Part shown: one piece after another, positions 1 to 3,819 of the stretch | Layout of the letters: every line of letters begins with the position of its first letter | Position numbering within the stretch: the first letter of the stretch is position 1 | Assembly (NCBI GenBank): GCA_938049795.1 | Contig: CALLCD010000267.1 | Span: 1 to 5,865 of the forward strand | Direction: 5' to 3' | Source of the DNA: an uncultured Hyphomonadaceae bacterium | Lineage (GTDB): Bacteria; Pseudomonadota; Alphaproteobacteria; Caulobacterales; Hyphomonadaceae | DNA: 5,865 bases | Position numbers and translations under genes: made by a program | Notes under the pieces: model-generated | Told to the model about the DNA's origin: nothing | The model's input: the letters and a program-made list of their open reading frames with translations, nothing else | Database searches by the model: none

Positions 1-1
1 G

Positions 2-172
2 CACGCGGGCAGATTTTAGCGTGGCCTGACGGCCGCATTTTGGGCAAGCGGCGCGCTGACGCATGATGCGGGCGGCCTTGGCGAGCGGCATAGGAGCATA
101 AAGTAGGGTCCATTCTTCATCGCAATCGGTGCAAATGGCCAAGATCGGTTTTTCGGGGGTGGTCTTGCTCAT
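2..172 (-). CDS. Small zinc-ribbon protein, partial (C-terminus beyond left edge)
   Basis: The first 57 codons of a leftward gene are present, and the reading frame is still open at the window edge. Two CxxC pairs are visible, CTDC at residues 14-17 and CPKC at 43-46, separated by about 25 residues that include a basic helix-like stretch (LAKAARIMRQR). This spacing suggests a treble-clef or zinc-ribbon fold binding one zinc ion. The ATG at 170-172 has a good ribosome-binding site, GGGAGA at 179-184 on the minus strand, with 6 nt spacing. The gene lies downstream of a leftward promoter that carries a repressor site, so it would be the first gene of a PL-type early operon. Small proteins of this form are common among hypothetical proteins of alphaproteobacterial phages. 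No specific function can be assigned. The gene call is fairly firm; the product is known only as a zinc-binding small protein. Confidence 0.72.
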   Translation of the reverse strand, partial: MSKTTPEKPILAICTDCDEEWTLLYAPMPLAKAARIMRQRAACPKCGRQATLKSARV

Positions 173-196
173 AATGTGTCTCCCTGAGTTGAAAAT

Positions 197-236
197 GTGC
201 GGGCGCCGGAGCCGTCGGCGCGGCCCGGGCCCGCAC
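197..236 (-). promoter_or_regulatory. GC-rich hairpin in the leader of the leftward operon
   Basis: GTGCGGGC (197-204) is perfectly inverted as GCCCGCAC (229-236). Inside it CGCCG (204-208) pairs with CGGCG (216-220), leaving the 7-nt loop 209-215. That loop sequence, GAGCCGT, is itself perfectly complementary to ACGGCTC at 263-269. On the leftward transcript this hairpin would lie between the predicted start near 264 and the ribosome-binding site at 184-179, and is followed by ATTTTC. It could be an attenuator, an antitermination signal, or simply leader structure. The T-run is too short for a confident intrinsic terminator. Confidence 0.4.
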
Positions 237-270
237 TGGACAGCCCGAGGGGGTGGACCGTCACGGCTCA

Positions 271-300
271 ATATTTCCAATATGGAAACAACTGTGTCAA
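271..300 (-). promoter_or_regulatory. Leftward promoter (PL-like) overlapped by a repressor operator
   Basis: On the minus strand a perfect TTGACA (-35) occupies 300-295. A weak AT-rich -10 (AAATAT, 276-271) follows at 18 bp spacing, giving a transcription start near 264 and a leader of about 90 nt before the zinc-ribbon gene. The 15-bp operator at 274-288 begins exactly 6 bp after the -35 box, so bound repressor would cover the spacer and -10. The same TTGACA-N6-operator geometry recurs at 1345-1371 in the opposite orientation. That recurrence is the main reason to trust a -10 this weak. Confidence 0.55.
274..288. promoter_or_regulatory. Operator OL1-like (15-bp inverted repeat)
   Basis: TTTCCA-ATA-TGGAAA is a perfect inverted repeat with 6-bp arms and a 3-bp centre. 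The whole right part, CCAATATGGAAACA, recurs at 1360-1373 beside the Cro-like gene. It is a likely binding site for the CI-like and/or Cro-like XRE proteins encoded here. Confidence 0.65.
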
Positions 301-308
301 TCCTAAAA

Positions 309-323
309 TTGCAAAAATGGAAA
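309..323. promoter_or_regulatory. Degenerate second operator (OL2-like)
   Basis: TTGCAA-AAA-TGGAAA keeps one perfect half-site (TGGAAA, 318-323), while the other half matches TTTCCA at 4 of 6 positions. Its centre lies 35 bp from that of the 274-288 site, just upstream of the leftward -35 box. The segment 311-331 also forms a separate inverted repeat, GCAAAA...TTTTGC. It is weaker than the other three sites. Confidence 0.4.
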
Positions 324-404
324 CATTTTGCTTGGCGCTTGTTACGCAAATCATCTTGTGGTCTCATTCAGAGAAGTTTGACAGGTTAGCTATGGAGTGA
401 GTCG

Positions 405-959
405 ATGAGGTGCTGTTTGTTGTTGTTGGCGATGTTGACGGCGGCTGGGCTGGTCAGTGCGCAGGATGGCTGGGAAGTTGGGGCTGAGCGAGAAGTTGAG
501 ATGGGAAGCTTTGTCAAGCTGCTTGCTGATGAAGATGGCTGGCGCACATACCTGACAGAGACATCGGATGGAAAGCGTTGCGCGACTGTAAAACCACAGG
601 ATGGAGTGCCGCCGCCTCGGATTATTGGCAGCGGATCTCCGTACACAAGAAGCACTGAAACTTTTGTTGAGATTTTCGAAAGCTGGCCGCGGTCAAAGTG
701 GCGAATTGACTGCCCTGGATCGGGCCGAAGGTGCGCTGAGGTCGGATACCGGTTGGTCGGTGGGCGGCTGATGACGCGGCCATCCTACGAAGATCCGGTT
801 GATCTGTCTGTCGCTGATCAAGTCATTGAATTTTTTGCGGCAGGATATGAATATTATGAGATCCAGTCGGGCTATGGCCGTGTGGAAGGGACTATTGATA
901 TGACGGGTTTATTGGCTGCAGTCGCGCGCCATGATGCCTGTGTCGCTGCCCATGAATGA
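405..959 (+). CDS. Secreted/periplasmic cysteine-containing protein, candidate lysogenic-conversion gene
   Basis: The product is 184 residues. Its N-terminus is a textbook Sec signal peptide: Arg at 2, a hydrophobic core at about 5-16 (LLLLAMLTAAGL), and a VSA|Q signal peptidase I site after residue 19. The mature part is mixed in charge and carries four cysteines (59, 103, 110, 178), consistent with two disulfides in the periplasm. The start is supported by GGAG at 394-397, 7 nt upstream of the ATG. No family is recognised. It is transcribed rightward inside the immunity region and ends 2 bp from the stop codon of the convergent repressor gene. Its base composition is visibly less GC-rich than the early operon to the right. 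In other temperate phages, extra genes in this position are often expressed from the prophage and alter the host surface or block superinfection. That role is inference from position and signal peptide only. Confidence 0.78.
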   Translation: MRCCLLLLAMLTAAGLVSAQDGWEVGAEREVEMGSFVKLLADEDGWRTYLTETSDGKRCATVKPQDGVPPPRIIGSGSPYTRSTETFVEIFESWPRSKWRIDCPGSGRRCAEVGYRLVGGRLMTRPSYEDPVDLSVADQVIEFFAAGYEYYEIQSGYGRVEGTIDMTGLLAAVARHDACVAAHE

Positions 960-961
960 GC

Positions 962-1276
962 CTAGCTGACCTTTCTGAGCATGTCGGCAAAAAGACGAAT
1001 GCGGATTTGATCGTCATCGGACAGCCCTGCGAGCAACTCGTCTTGCGTCGGTCGCTTTGGGTCTCTAAAGAGATCGCCAACTTCCACATCAAGCGCCTCT
1101 GCGAATCCAATAAGCCATATGTCGCTTAGGCGCATCTGACCGGATAGTAGTTTGCTGATTGTGCTGCGCTCGACTTCGAGACGATTGGCTATCGTGGCTT
1201 GATTCAGCCCTCGATACTTCATCCATTCGCGAATGAAGTGTCTCATTTTTTTCTTATTGCCAATTTCAACTACCAT
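962..1276 (-). CDS. XRE-family HTH repressor, CI-like, short form
   Basis: With the preferred start at 1276 the protein has 104 residues. Residues 14-70 form an XRE/HTH_3 domain: FIREWMKYRGLNQATIANRL, then ERSTISKLLSG as the recognition helix, then the FAEALDVEVGDLF tail typical of the fold. The remainder (71-104) is a short acidic/basic helix. There is no S24/LexA-type autocleavage domain, so RecA-driven self-cleavage is not expected; induction would need an antirepressor, a small ligand or competition by Cro. The frame stays open to a TTG at 1363, with further ATGs at 1345, 1303 and 1246. I favour 1276 because a perfect TATAAT (1289-1284) sits 7 nt upstream, giving a leaderless mRNA. The ATG at 1246 (94 residues) also retains the whole HTH. 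The gene is divergent from the Cro-like gene with operators between, and convergent with the secreted-protein gene. Confidence 0.85.
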   Translation of the reverse strand: MVVEIGNKKKMRHFIREWMKYRGLNQATIANRLEVERSTISKLLSGQMRLSDIWLIGFAEALDVEVGDLFRDPKRPTQDELLAGLSDDDQIRIRLFADMLRKVS

Positions 1277-1283
1277 ATCGTTG

Positions 1284-1312
1284 ATTATAGTGTTGTTTAT
1301 CATAAAGCATGT
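1284..1312 (-). promoter_or_regulatory. PRM-like repressor maintenance promoter
   Basis: On the minus strand a consensus TATAAT occupies 1289-1284, and the A of an in-frame ATG (1276) falls where transcription would start. No -35 resembles TTGACA at 16-18 bp spacing; the hexamer at 1312-1307 is ACATGC. A good -10 with a poor -35 is usual for activator-dependent promoters, and the operator at 1312-1326 is centred near -43, the class II activator position used by lambda CI at PRM. Positive autoregulation is inference. Confidence 0.5.
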
Positions 1313-1326
1313 TTCCGGTTCGGAAA
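1312..1326. promoter_or_regulatory. Operator OR2-like (15-bp inverted repeat)
   Basis: TTTCCG-GTT-CGGAAA is a perfect inverted repeat with 6-bp arms and a 3-bp centre, the same architecture as the 274-288 site. The A:T pair flanking the centre is changed to G:C symmetrically in both arms, which argues for a dimeric recognition site rather than chance. Its centre lies 45 bp from that of the 1357-1371 site. Confidence 0.6.
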
Positions 1327-1344
1327 TTTGTTTTAGCGATGCCA

Positions 1345-1373
1345 TTGACAAAAATGTGTCCAATATGGAAACA
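1345..1373 (+). promoter_or_regulatory. Rightward promoter (PR-like) overlapped by a repressor operator
   Basis: A perfect TTGACA occupies 1345-1350, and the operator 1357-1371 begins 6 bp later, exactly as at the leftward promoter. The -10 is poor (GAAACA at 17 bp or AAACAT at 18 bp spacing). The start of transcription would be near 1380-1382, where the second in-frame ATG of the Cro-like gene lies. It would drive the Cro-like gene and probably the whole rightward early operon. Confidence 0.55.
1357..1371. promoter_or_regulatory. Operator OR1-like (15-bp inverted repeat)
   Basis: TGTCCA-ATA-TGGAAA matches the 274-288 site at 14 of 15 positions, with a single T-to-G change in the left arm. 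It overlaps the spacer and -10 of the rightward promoter and ends 10 bp before the preferred Cro-like start, so occupancy should block rightward transcription. Confidence 0.62.
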
Positions 1374-1381
1374 TCATGGTC

Positions 1382-1588
1382 ATGGCAGACTCATTTCTAA
1401 AGCGCGAGCGTATTCGTAAGAAGCTCACTCAGGCGGCGGTTGGGCGGCATATTGGTGTTGCGGCTTCGGCGGTATGTAAGTGGGAAAAAGGCCGAGTGCC
1501 CGCCGAGCGATTGATCGCCTTGTGTGACGTGCTGGGGTGTTCGGCAAGCGACTTGCGGCCTGATCTGTTTCCGGCGGACGGCGTATGA
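1382..1588 (+). CDS. Cro/YdaS-like XRE helix-turn-helix regulator
   Basis: The product has 68 residues and is nearly all one HTH domain: FLKRERIRKKLTQAAVGRHI is helices 1-2, and AASAVCKWEKGRVPAERLIA contains the recognition helix. It ends in the segment SASDLRPDLFP. The WEKGRVPAER and LRPDLFP motifs are typical of the Cro/YdaS group of phage regulators. The frame also allows an ATG at 1376 (70 residues). I prefer 1382 because it coincides with the predicted transcription start and there is no clear ribosome-binding site; GGAAA at 1367-1371 lies inside the operator. It is the first rightward gene after the switch, where Cro is expected, and should compete with the CI-like repressor for the shared operators. 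The role is inferred from family and position. Confidence 0.83.
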   Translation: MADSFLKRERIRKKLTQAAVGRHIGVAASAVCKWEKGRVPAERLIALCDVLGCSASDLRPDLFPADGV

Positions 1589-1595
1589 GTGTTTG

Positions 1596-1610
1596 CGATT
1601 GGCATAATCG
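1596..1610 (+). other. Small hairpin after the Cro-like gene
   Basis: CGATT (1596-1600) and AATCG (1606-1610) form a 5-bp stem with a GGCAT loop, followed by a broken T-rich stretch (GTTTGGTCTCTTTT). It could attenuate transcription weakly, but the stem is short and AT-rich. Apart from this, I see nothing supportable in the roughly 150 bp between the Cro-like and ASCH genes. Confidence 0.2.
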
Positions 1611-1736
1611 GTTTGGTCTCTTTTGGTTTGCCGTTCTCGCGAAATGGAGCGTGCGTCTCGCCTTGATCGCAAGTGCTTTCATTTGTTTGCAGAAATTAAC
1701 CATAATGTGTTCGCGTCCGGCGCGAGGTGTCGCCTC

Positions 1737-2405
1737 ATGACGGATCCGTTTGACGATATTCGGTTTGAGTCCGGGCGGTCGGATCCGGCGCGGGTCTGGT
1801 GTCTGTCGGTTAAGCAGCCGCTGGCCAGTCTGATTTGTGAGGGCGGGCCCGGGTGCGTGGTCAAGACGACGCCGCCGCCGGTCGAGCTGATGGGCAAGGT
1901 GCTGGTGATCCATGCGGGTCAGGGCGATTACACATTGCGCAGTTTTTCGCCCGCCGCCGAGCGGGCGGTGATCGGGCATTTCGGCCGGCCGCCTAAAGAG
2001 CTGCGCGCGCGGCTCGGGCCGGCGGGGCTGGTTCATGGCGCGGTGATTGGCGAGGCGCGACTGGTGGCGGCGTTCGTGATTGGGCAAGTGGTCGAGGGCT
2101 GTGTGCATGCCAGCGTGTCAGCGCGCGACCGGGGCGGGCCGTATTCGGGCGGGCGGCATATGGGCATTTGGTCTGAATTTGACGGCGTGCCGGGCGTGCT
2201 TGGTCAGCCTGTGGCGGGGCGCTGGCTCTGGGCGTTCGAGCGGGTGCGGGCCTATTCCGAACCCGAAGCGCTCAAAGGCTTTGGCGGGATTTTTGACTTG
2301 AACAAGGGGCGGGCCATTCGGGCTGGCCAGGCGCAGCGTGAGGCGGATGCAGCCATGAGCCCGCAAAGCGGTGTCCCATCGCGCAGCGGGGGGCAAGCAT
2401 CATGA
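1737..2405 (+). CDS. ASCH-domain protein
   Basis: The product has 222 residues. The opening VWCLSVKQPLASLICEG (20-36) is the ASCH first strand and helix (usual form: L-S-I-R-Q-P-x-A). It is followed by LMGKVLVIHAG (51-61), GAVIGEARLVA (101-111), and GRWLWAFERVRAYSEP (161-176), all in the expected order. ASCH domains have a PUA-like beta-barrel that binds RNA or modified nucleosides; some act as amidohydrolases or nucleases. The usual E-x-R segment before the IHA strand is here KTTPPP, so activity may differ. The ATG at 1737 is preferred (GAGG at 1724-1727, 9 nt spacing) because it starts just before the domain; the frame extends upstream to a TTG at 1623 with no family-like sequence. The last 16 or so residues, from AAMSPQSG onward, are encoded by repeat copy A. 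A specific biological role cannot be assigned. Confidence 0.8.
   Translation: MTDPFDDIRFESGRSDPARVWCLSVKQPLASLICEGGPGCVVKTTPPPVELMGKVLVIHAGQGDYTLRSFSPAAERAVIGHFGRPPKELRARLGPAGLVHGAVIGEARLVAAFVIGQVVEGCVHASVSARDRGGPYSGGRHMGIWSEFDGVPGVLGQPVAGRWLWAFERVRAYSEPEALKGFGGIFDLNKGRAIRAGQAQREADAAMSPQSGVPSRSGGQAS
2349..2404. repeat. Palindromic boundary repeat, copy A
   Basis: The unit runs from GCAGCCATGAGCCCGC to CATCATG. It shares AGCC-AT-AGCCCGC, AGCGG-GTCCCAT, CGCAGC, and a G-run followed by CAA and ATG with copies B and C. It contains the mini-hairpin CCGC-AAA-GCGG (2361-2371) and a longer inverted pair CCCGC (2360-2364)/GCGGG (2386-2390). This is the shortest copy, lacking about 10 bp in the middle relative to B. 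It encodes the C-terminal tail of the ASCH protein and ends on an ATGA overlap. Confidence 0.7.
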
Positions 2406-2438
2406 GCGTGCGCGCAGAAGATGCTGGGAGGCGCGATT

Positions 2439-2717
2439 ATGGACACTGAAACGGAAGAATTGCGGGCCATCCGCATGCGCATCGAGGCGCATTTGCGGCG
2501 GGTCTACGGGGTCGAGCGCCTGCCTTCGCGGGAGATGCGAGCCGGAAAGAGCCATCAGCCCGCGATAGCGGCGTCCCATCGTGAGCGCAGCGAAGCGGGG
2601 GACAAAGACACATGCAGCGATTGTGCGTGGGGGTATGACTGCGCGCGGTCGGGGGTCTGTCAGCGGCGGGCGGAGGGCGCGGTGCGTTCGCGGGATGGGC
2701 GGGGCTCGGCAGCATGA
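2439..2717 (+). CDS. Small cysteine-cluster protein carrying an in-frame repeat
   Basis: With the ATG at 2439 the product has 92 residues. GGGAGG at 2426-2431 is 7 nt upstream, better than for the alternative ATG at 2421. Residues 1-33 are a charged helical segment (TETEELRAIRMRIEAHLRRV). Residues 38-57 are the translation of repeat copy B (SHQPAIAASHRERSEAGDKD). Residues 59-74 hold four cysteines as C-x2-C-x5-C-x5-C (CSDCAWGYDCARSGVC), a possible zinc or metal site. The tail is arginine-rich and low in information. No family is recognised. Its stop overlaps ATG 2714. It may be a small phage protein whose linker was provided by the repeat, or a decaying gene joined across the repeat. Confidence 0.55.
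   Translation: MDTETEELRAIRMRIEAHLRRVYGVERLPSREMRAGKSHQPAIAASHRERSEAGDKDTCSDCAWGYDCARSGVCQRRAEGAVRSRDGRGSAA
2550..2614. repeat. Palindromic boundary repeat, copy B (inside a coding frame)
   Basis: The copy runs from AGAGCCATCAGCCCGC to GGGGGACAAAGACACATG. The mini-hairpin is kept although its loop differs (CCGC-GATA-GCGG, 2560-2571). The outer pair CCCGC (2559-2563)/GCGGG (2595-2599) is also kept. It is read through without a stop in the cysteine-cluster gene, in the same frame as copy C's upstream ORF (both begin SH-x-PA). This is the longest copy and contains GTGAGCGCAGCGAAGCGGGG. Confidence 0.68.
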
Positions 2718-2748
2718 TTGGAATTTTGGAATACACGAGAGGAAGTGT

Positions 2749-2945
2749 CAGGGTTAGCTCGCGAGGCGCCCTGCGGTGCGGTATTGGCCGCATCCGGCCT
2801 AAGGCGGTGATGCCTAAGGGTTGTGGACGTGAGACTCGCTTCGGCAAGTCGTGCAGTCGCCTTCATATGCAAGCCGCTGTGAAAACAGCTAGCCCCACGG
2901 CCTGTTCGGCCGGACATTCTGCGGTGTGCAGATTTGGCCGTGGGG
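2749..2945 (+). ncRNA. Candidate structured RNA with no convincing ORF
   Basis: Between the cysteine-cluster gene and the zinc-finger gene about 230 bp holds one hairpin after another on the + strand. They are: CAGGG/CCCTG (2749-2753/2769-2773); a 7-bp stem 2775-2781/2788-2794 with one G-U pair and loop TATTGG; GACTCGC-TTCG-GCAAGTC (2833-2850, one C-A mismatch, cUUCGg tetraloop); GCTGT-GAAA-ACAGC (2876-2889, GNRA tetraloop); and CCCCACGGCC (2893-2902) paired with GGCCGTGGGG (2936-2945), a perfect 10-bp stem enclosing two hairpins (2903-2916, 2918-2932), i.e. a three-way junction. CGGCC/GGCCG (2898-2902/2908-2912) offers an exclusive alternative pairing. The ORF over it (2714-3016, 100 codons) lacks a clear ribosome-binding site or family-like sequence and looks spurious. 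It could be a trans-acting RNA, a cis-regulator of the primase-type gene, or operon processing signals. No known RNA family is recognised. Confidence 0.5.
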
Positions 2946-2950
2946 TGATT

Positions 2951-3015
2951 GGCAGCCATGAGCCCGCAAAGCGGCGTCCCATGAGCGGCGCAGCCGATCG
3001 GGGACAAATATCATG
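2951..3015. repeat. Palindromic boundary repeat, copy C (supplies a start region)
   Basis: The copy runs from GGCAGCCATGAGCCCGC to ACAAATATCATG. The first 32 bases are nearly identical to copy A, and the CCGC-AAA-GCGG mini-hairpin (2964-2974) is unchanged. Its 3' end provides GGGG (3000-3003) and the ATG of the following zinc-finger gene, so the repeat appears to carry that gene's translation start. Confidence 0.7.
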
Positions 3016-3342
3016 ACCCTGCGCACGGAAAAACTTCCATTCTCGACGCGGGTGGCAGCGGTCAAAGCCGCGCTCGATTTCGAGACGGTGGCAGCCGAGC
3101 TTGGCTATAAAGGATCAACGCGGTCGGGCTGGCAGTGTTCGCATTGCGATGCGCCCTCGGCGCTCAAGGCGCGGCCCGATGGGCAGGGCGGCCGGTGCGG
3201 TGTTTGCGAAAAGGGCTTTGATATTTTGACGCTGGTCTCGGCGGCGCGCCATTGCGATGCCGGCACGGCGCTGCGGGTGCTTGAAAAGCTGGTTTTGGCG
3301 CGCGCGGCGAAGGCGGCGGCGGGGCAGGAGCGGCTGTTATGA
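3013..3342 (+). CDS. CHC2-type primase zinc-finger domain protein
   Basis: The product has 109 residues. The N-terminal part (VAAVKAALDFETVAAELGY, 14-32) matches the leading helix of primase zinc-binding domains. CSHC (42-45) and CGVC (62-65) supply four metal ligands around a short beta segment, followed by KGFDILTLVSAA (67-78), the equivalent of the G-D-x-I-x-F-V segment after the second CxxC in DnaG-type domains. A helix at 84-94 follows. No Toprim catalytic domain is present, so this is a stand-alone zinc-finger domain that could recognise single-stranded template or partner with a separate primase. GGGG at 3000-3003 is 9 nt upstream of the ATG and belongs to repeat copy C. The TGA overlaps the next start (ATGA). 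Confidence 0.75.
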   Translation: MTLRTEKLPFSTRVAAVKAALDFETVAAELGYKGSTRSGWQCSHCDAPSALKARPDGQGGRCGVCEKGFDILTLVSAARHCDAGTALRVLEKLVLARAAKAAAGQERLL

Positions 3343-3566
3343 GCGATGCAGATAAGAACATGGCGGCGGTCAATAATGGCCCGTATGCGACCGGTTTGAG
3401 TGTCGCTGCCACGGATGACGGCATGATCGCCATTGTGGTGCGTGATGGTGATGAGCCAATCTGTGTGCTGATGGTGGAGATTGAGCAAGCTTTCGCGATT
3501 TCAGAGACCCTTAGGCGGGCATCCGCTGAGGCGCTCGCCTACATTGCAAAGCAACCGCAAAACTAA
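3339..3566 (+). CDS. Small hypothetical protein, paralogue 1 of a tandem pair
   Basis: The product has 75 residues and starts at an ATG sharing ATGA with the stop of the zinc-finger gene, so translation is probably coupled. From residue 18 it reads TGLSVAATDDGMIAIVVR, then GDEPICVLMVEIEQAFAISE, then a helix (TLRRASAEALAYIA). Two or three beta strands followed by an amphipathic helix are predicted by eye. The following gene shows the same order (G-x-x-V-x-x-TD-x-G, hydrophobic strand, G-E/D-E, hydrophobic strand, helix). No family is recognised and no catalytic motif is seen. It is soluble and mildly acidic. Confidence 0.66.
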   Translation: MSDADKNMAAVNNGPYATGLSVAATDDGMIAIVVRDGDEPICVLMVEIEQAFAISETLRRASAEALAYIAKQPQN

Positions 3567-3576
3567 GGAGGACTAT

Positions 3577-3810
3577 ATGGCGGCTATTATGGGCGATGCG
3601 GAGAAGGTCGCGGGTGGCTTCGCTGTGGGCTGGACGGACGGCGGGTATGTGGTGCTTACGGCGGTCGGTGAGGCGGGCGAGGCTTTGTCATATCTGGTGC
3701 TGTCGGAGGCCGATGTTGACGGCCTGAGGGCCAAGCTTTTGAGCCAATTGGAACTGGTCCGGATGGACCGCGTGGCGGTGAATGCGGATGGTCCGCGCAC
3801 GGTGAATTAG
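3577..3810 (+). CDS. Small hypothetical protein, paralogue 2 of a tandem pair
   Basis: The product has 77 residues. AAGGAGG at 3565-3571, the best ribosome-binding site so far in the operon, overlaps the previous stop and sits 5 nt before the ATG at 3577. That settles the start, although the frame is open upstream to 3481. The core GGFAVGWTDGGYVVLTAV (13-30), GEALSYLVLSEADVDGLR (34-51) and helix KLLSQLELV (53-61) parallel the preceding protein. Function is unknown. Its position between a primase-type zinc finger and a nucleoid-protein-like gene suggests early phage metabolism, but the sequence itself indicates no activity. Confidence 0.7.
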   Translation: MAAIMGDAEKVAGGFAVGWTDGGYVVLTAVGEAGEALSYLVLSEADVDGLRAKLLSQLELVRMDRVAVNADGPRTVN

Positions 3811-3819
3811 GAGGAGTGT

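Noticed and set aside
378..383. Perfect TTGACA just upstream of the secreted-protein gene
   Set aside because: A -10 at normal spacing would fall at about 401-406, at the start codon itself, and no -10-like sequence is there. It is probably chance.
129..400. Two overlapping rightward ORFs (129-389 and 197-400) in the leader region
   Set aside because: They cross the leftward promoter, operators and GC-rich hairpin, lack ribosome-binding sites, and one is antisense to the zinc-ribbon gene.
1701..1706. CATAAT as a -10 for a promoter before the ASCH gene
   Set aside because: No acceptable -35 lies 15-19 bp upstream, so it was not annotated.
1623..1736. N-terminal extension of the ASCH gene from a TTG start
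   Set aside because: There is no ribosome-binding site, the extension does not resemble the family, and the ATG at 1737 has GAGG at suitable spacing immediately before the domain.
1425..2108. Long leftward ORF of 227 codons
   Set aside because: It is an antisense shadow of the Cro-like and ASCH genes in GC-rich DNA, rich in Arg, Pro and His, with no domain.
2402..2449. 15-codon ORF starting in the ATGA overlap after the ASCH gene
   Set aside because: It is short, overlaps the better-supported start at 2439 and shows no recognisable motif. A coupling leader peptide is possible but unsupported.
2714..3016. 100-codon rightward ORF overlapping the structured region
   Set aside because: It has no clear ribosome-binding site, biased composition (many R, G, S, C) and no family-like pattern; its last 20 or so codons are just repeat copy C, and the DNA is better explained by RNA structure. 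A coding role is not excluded.
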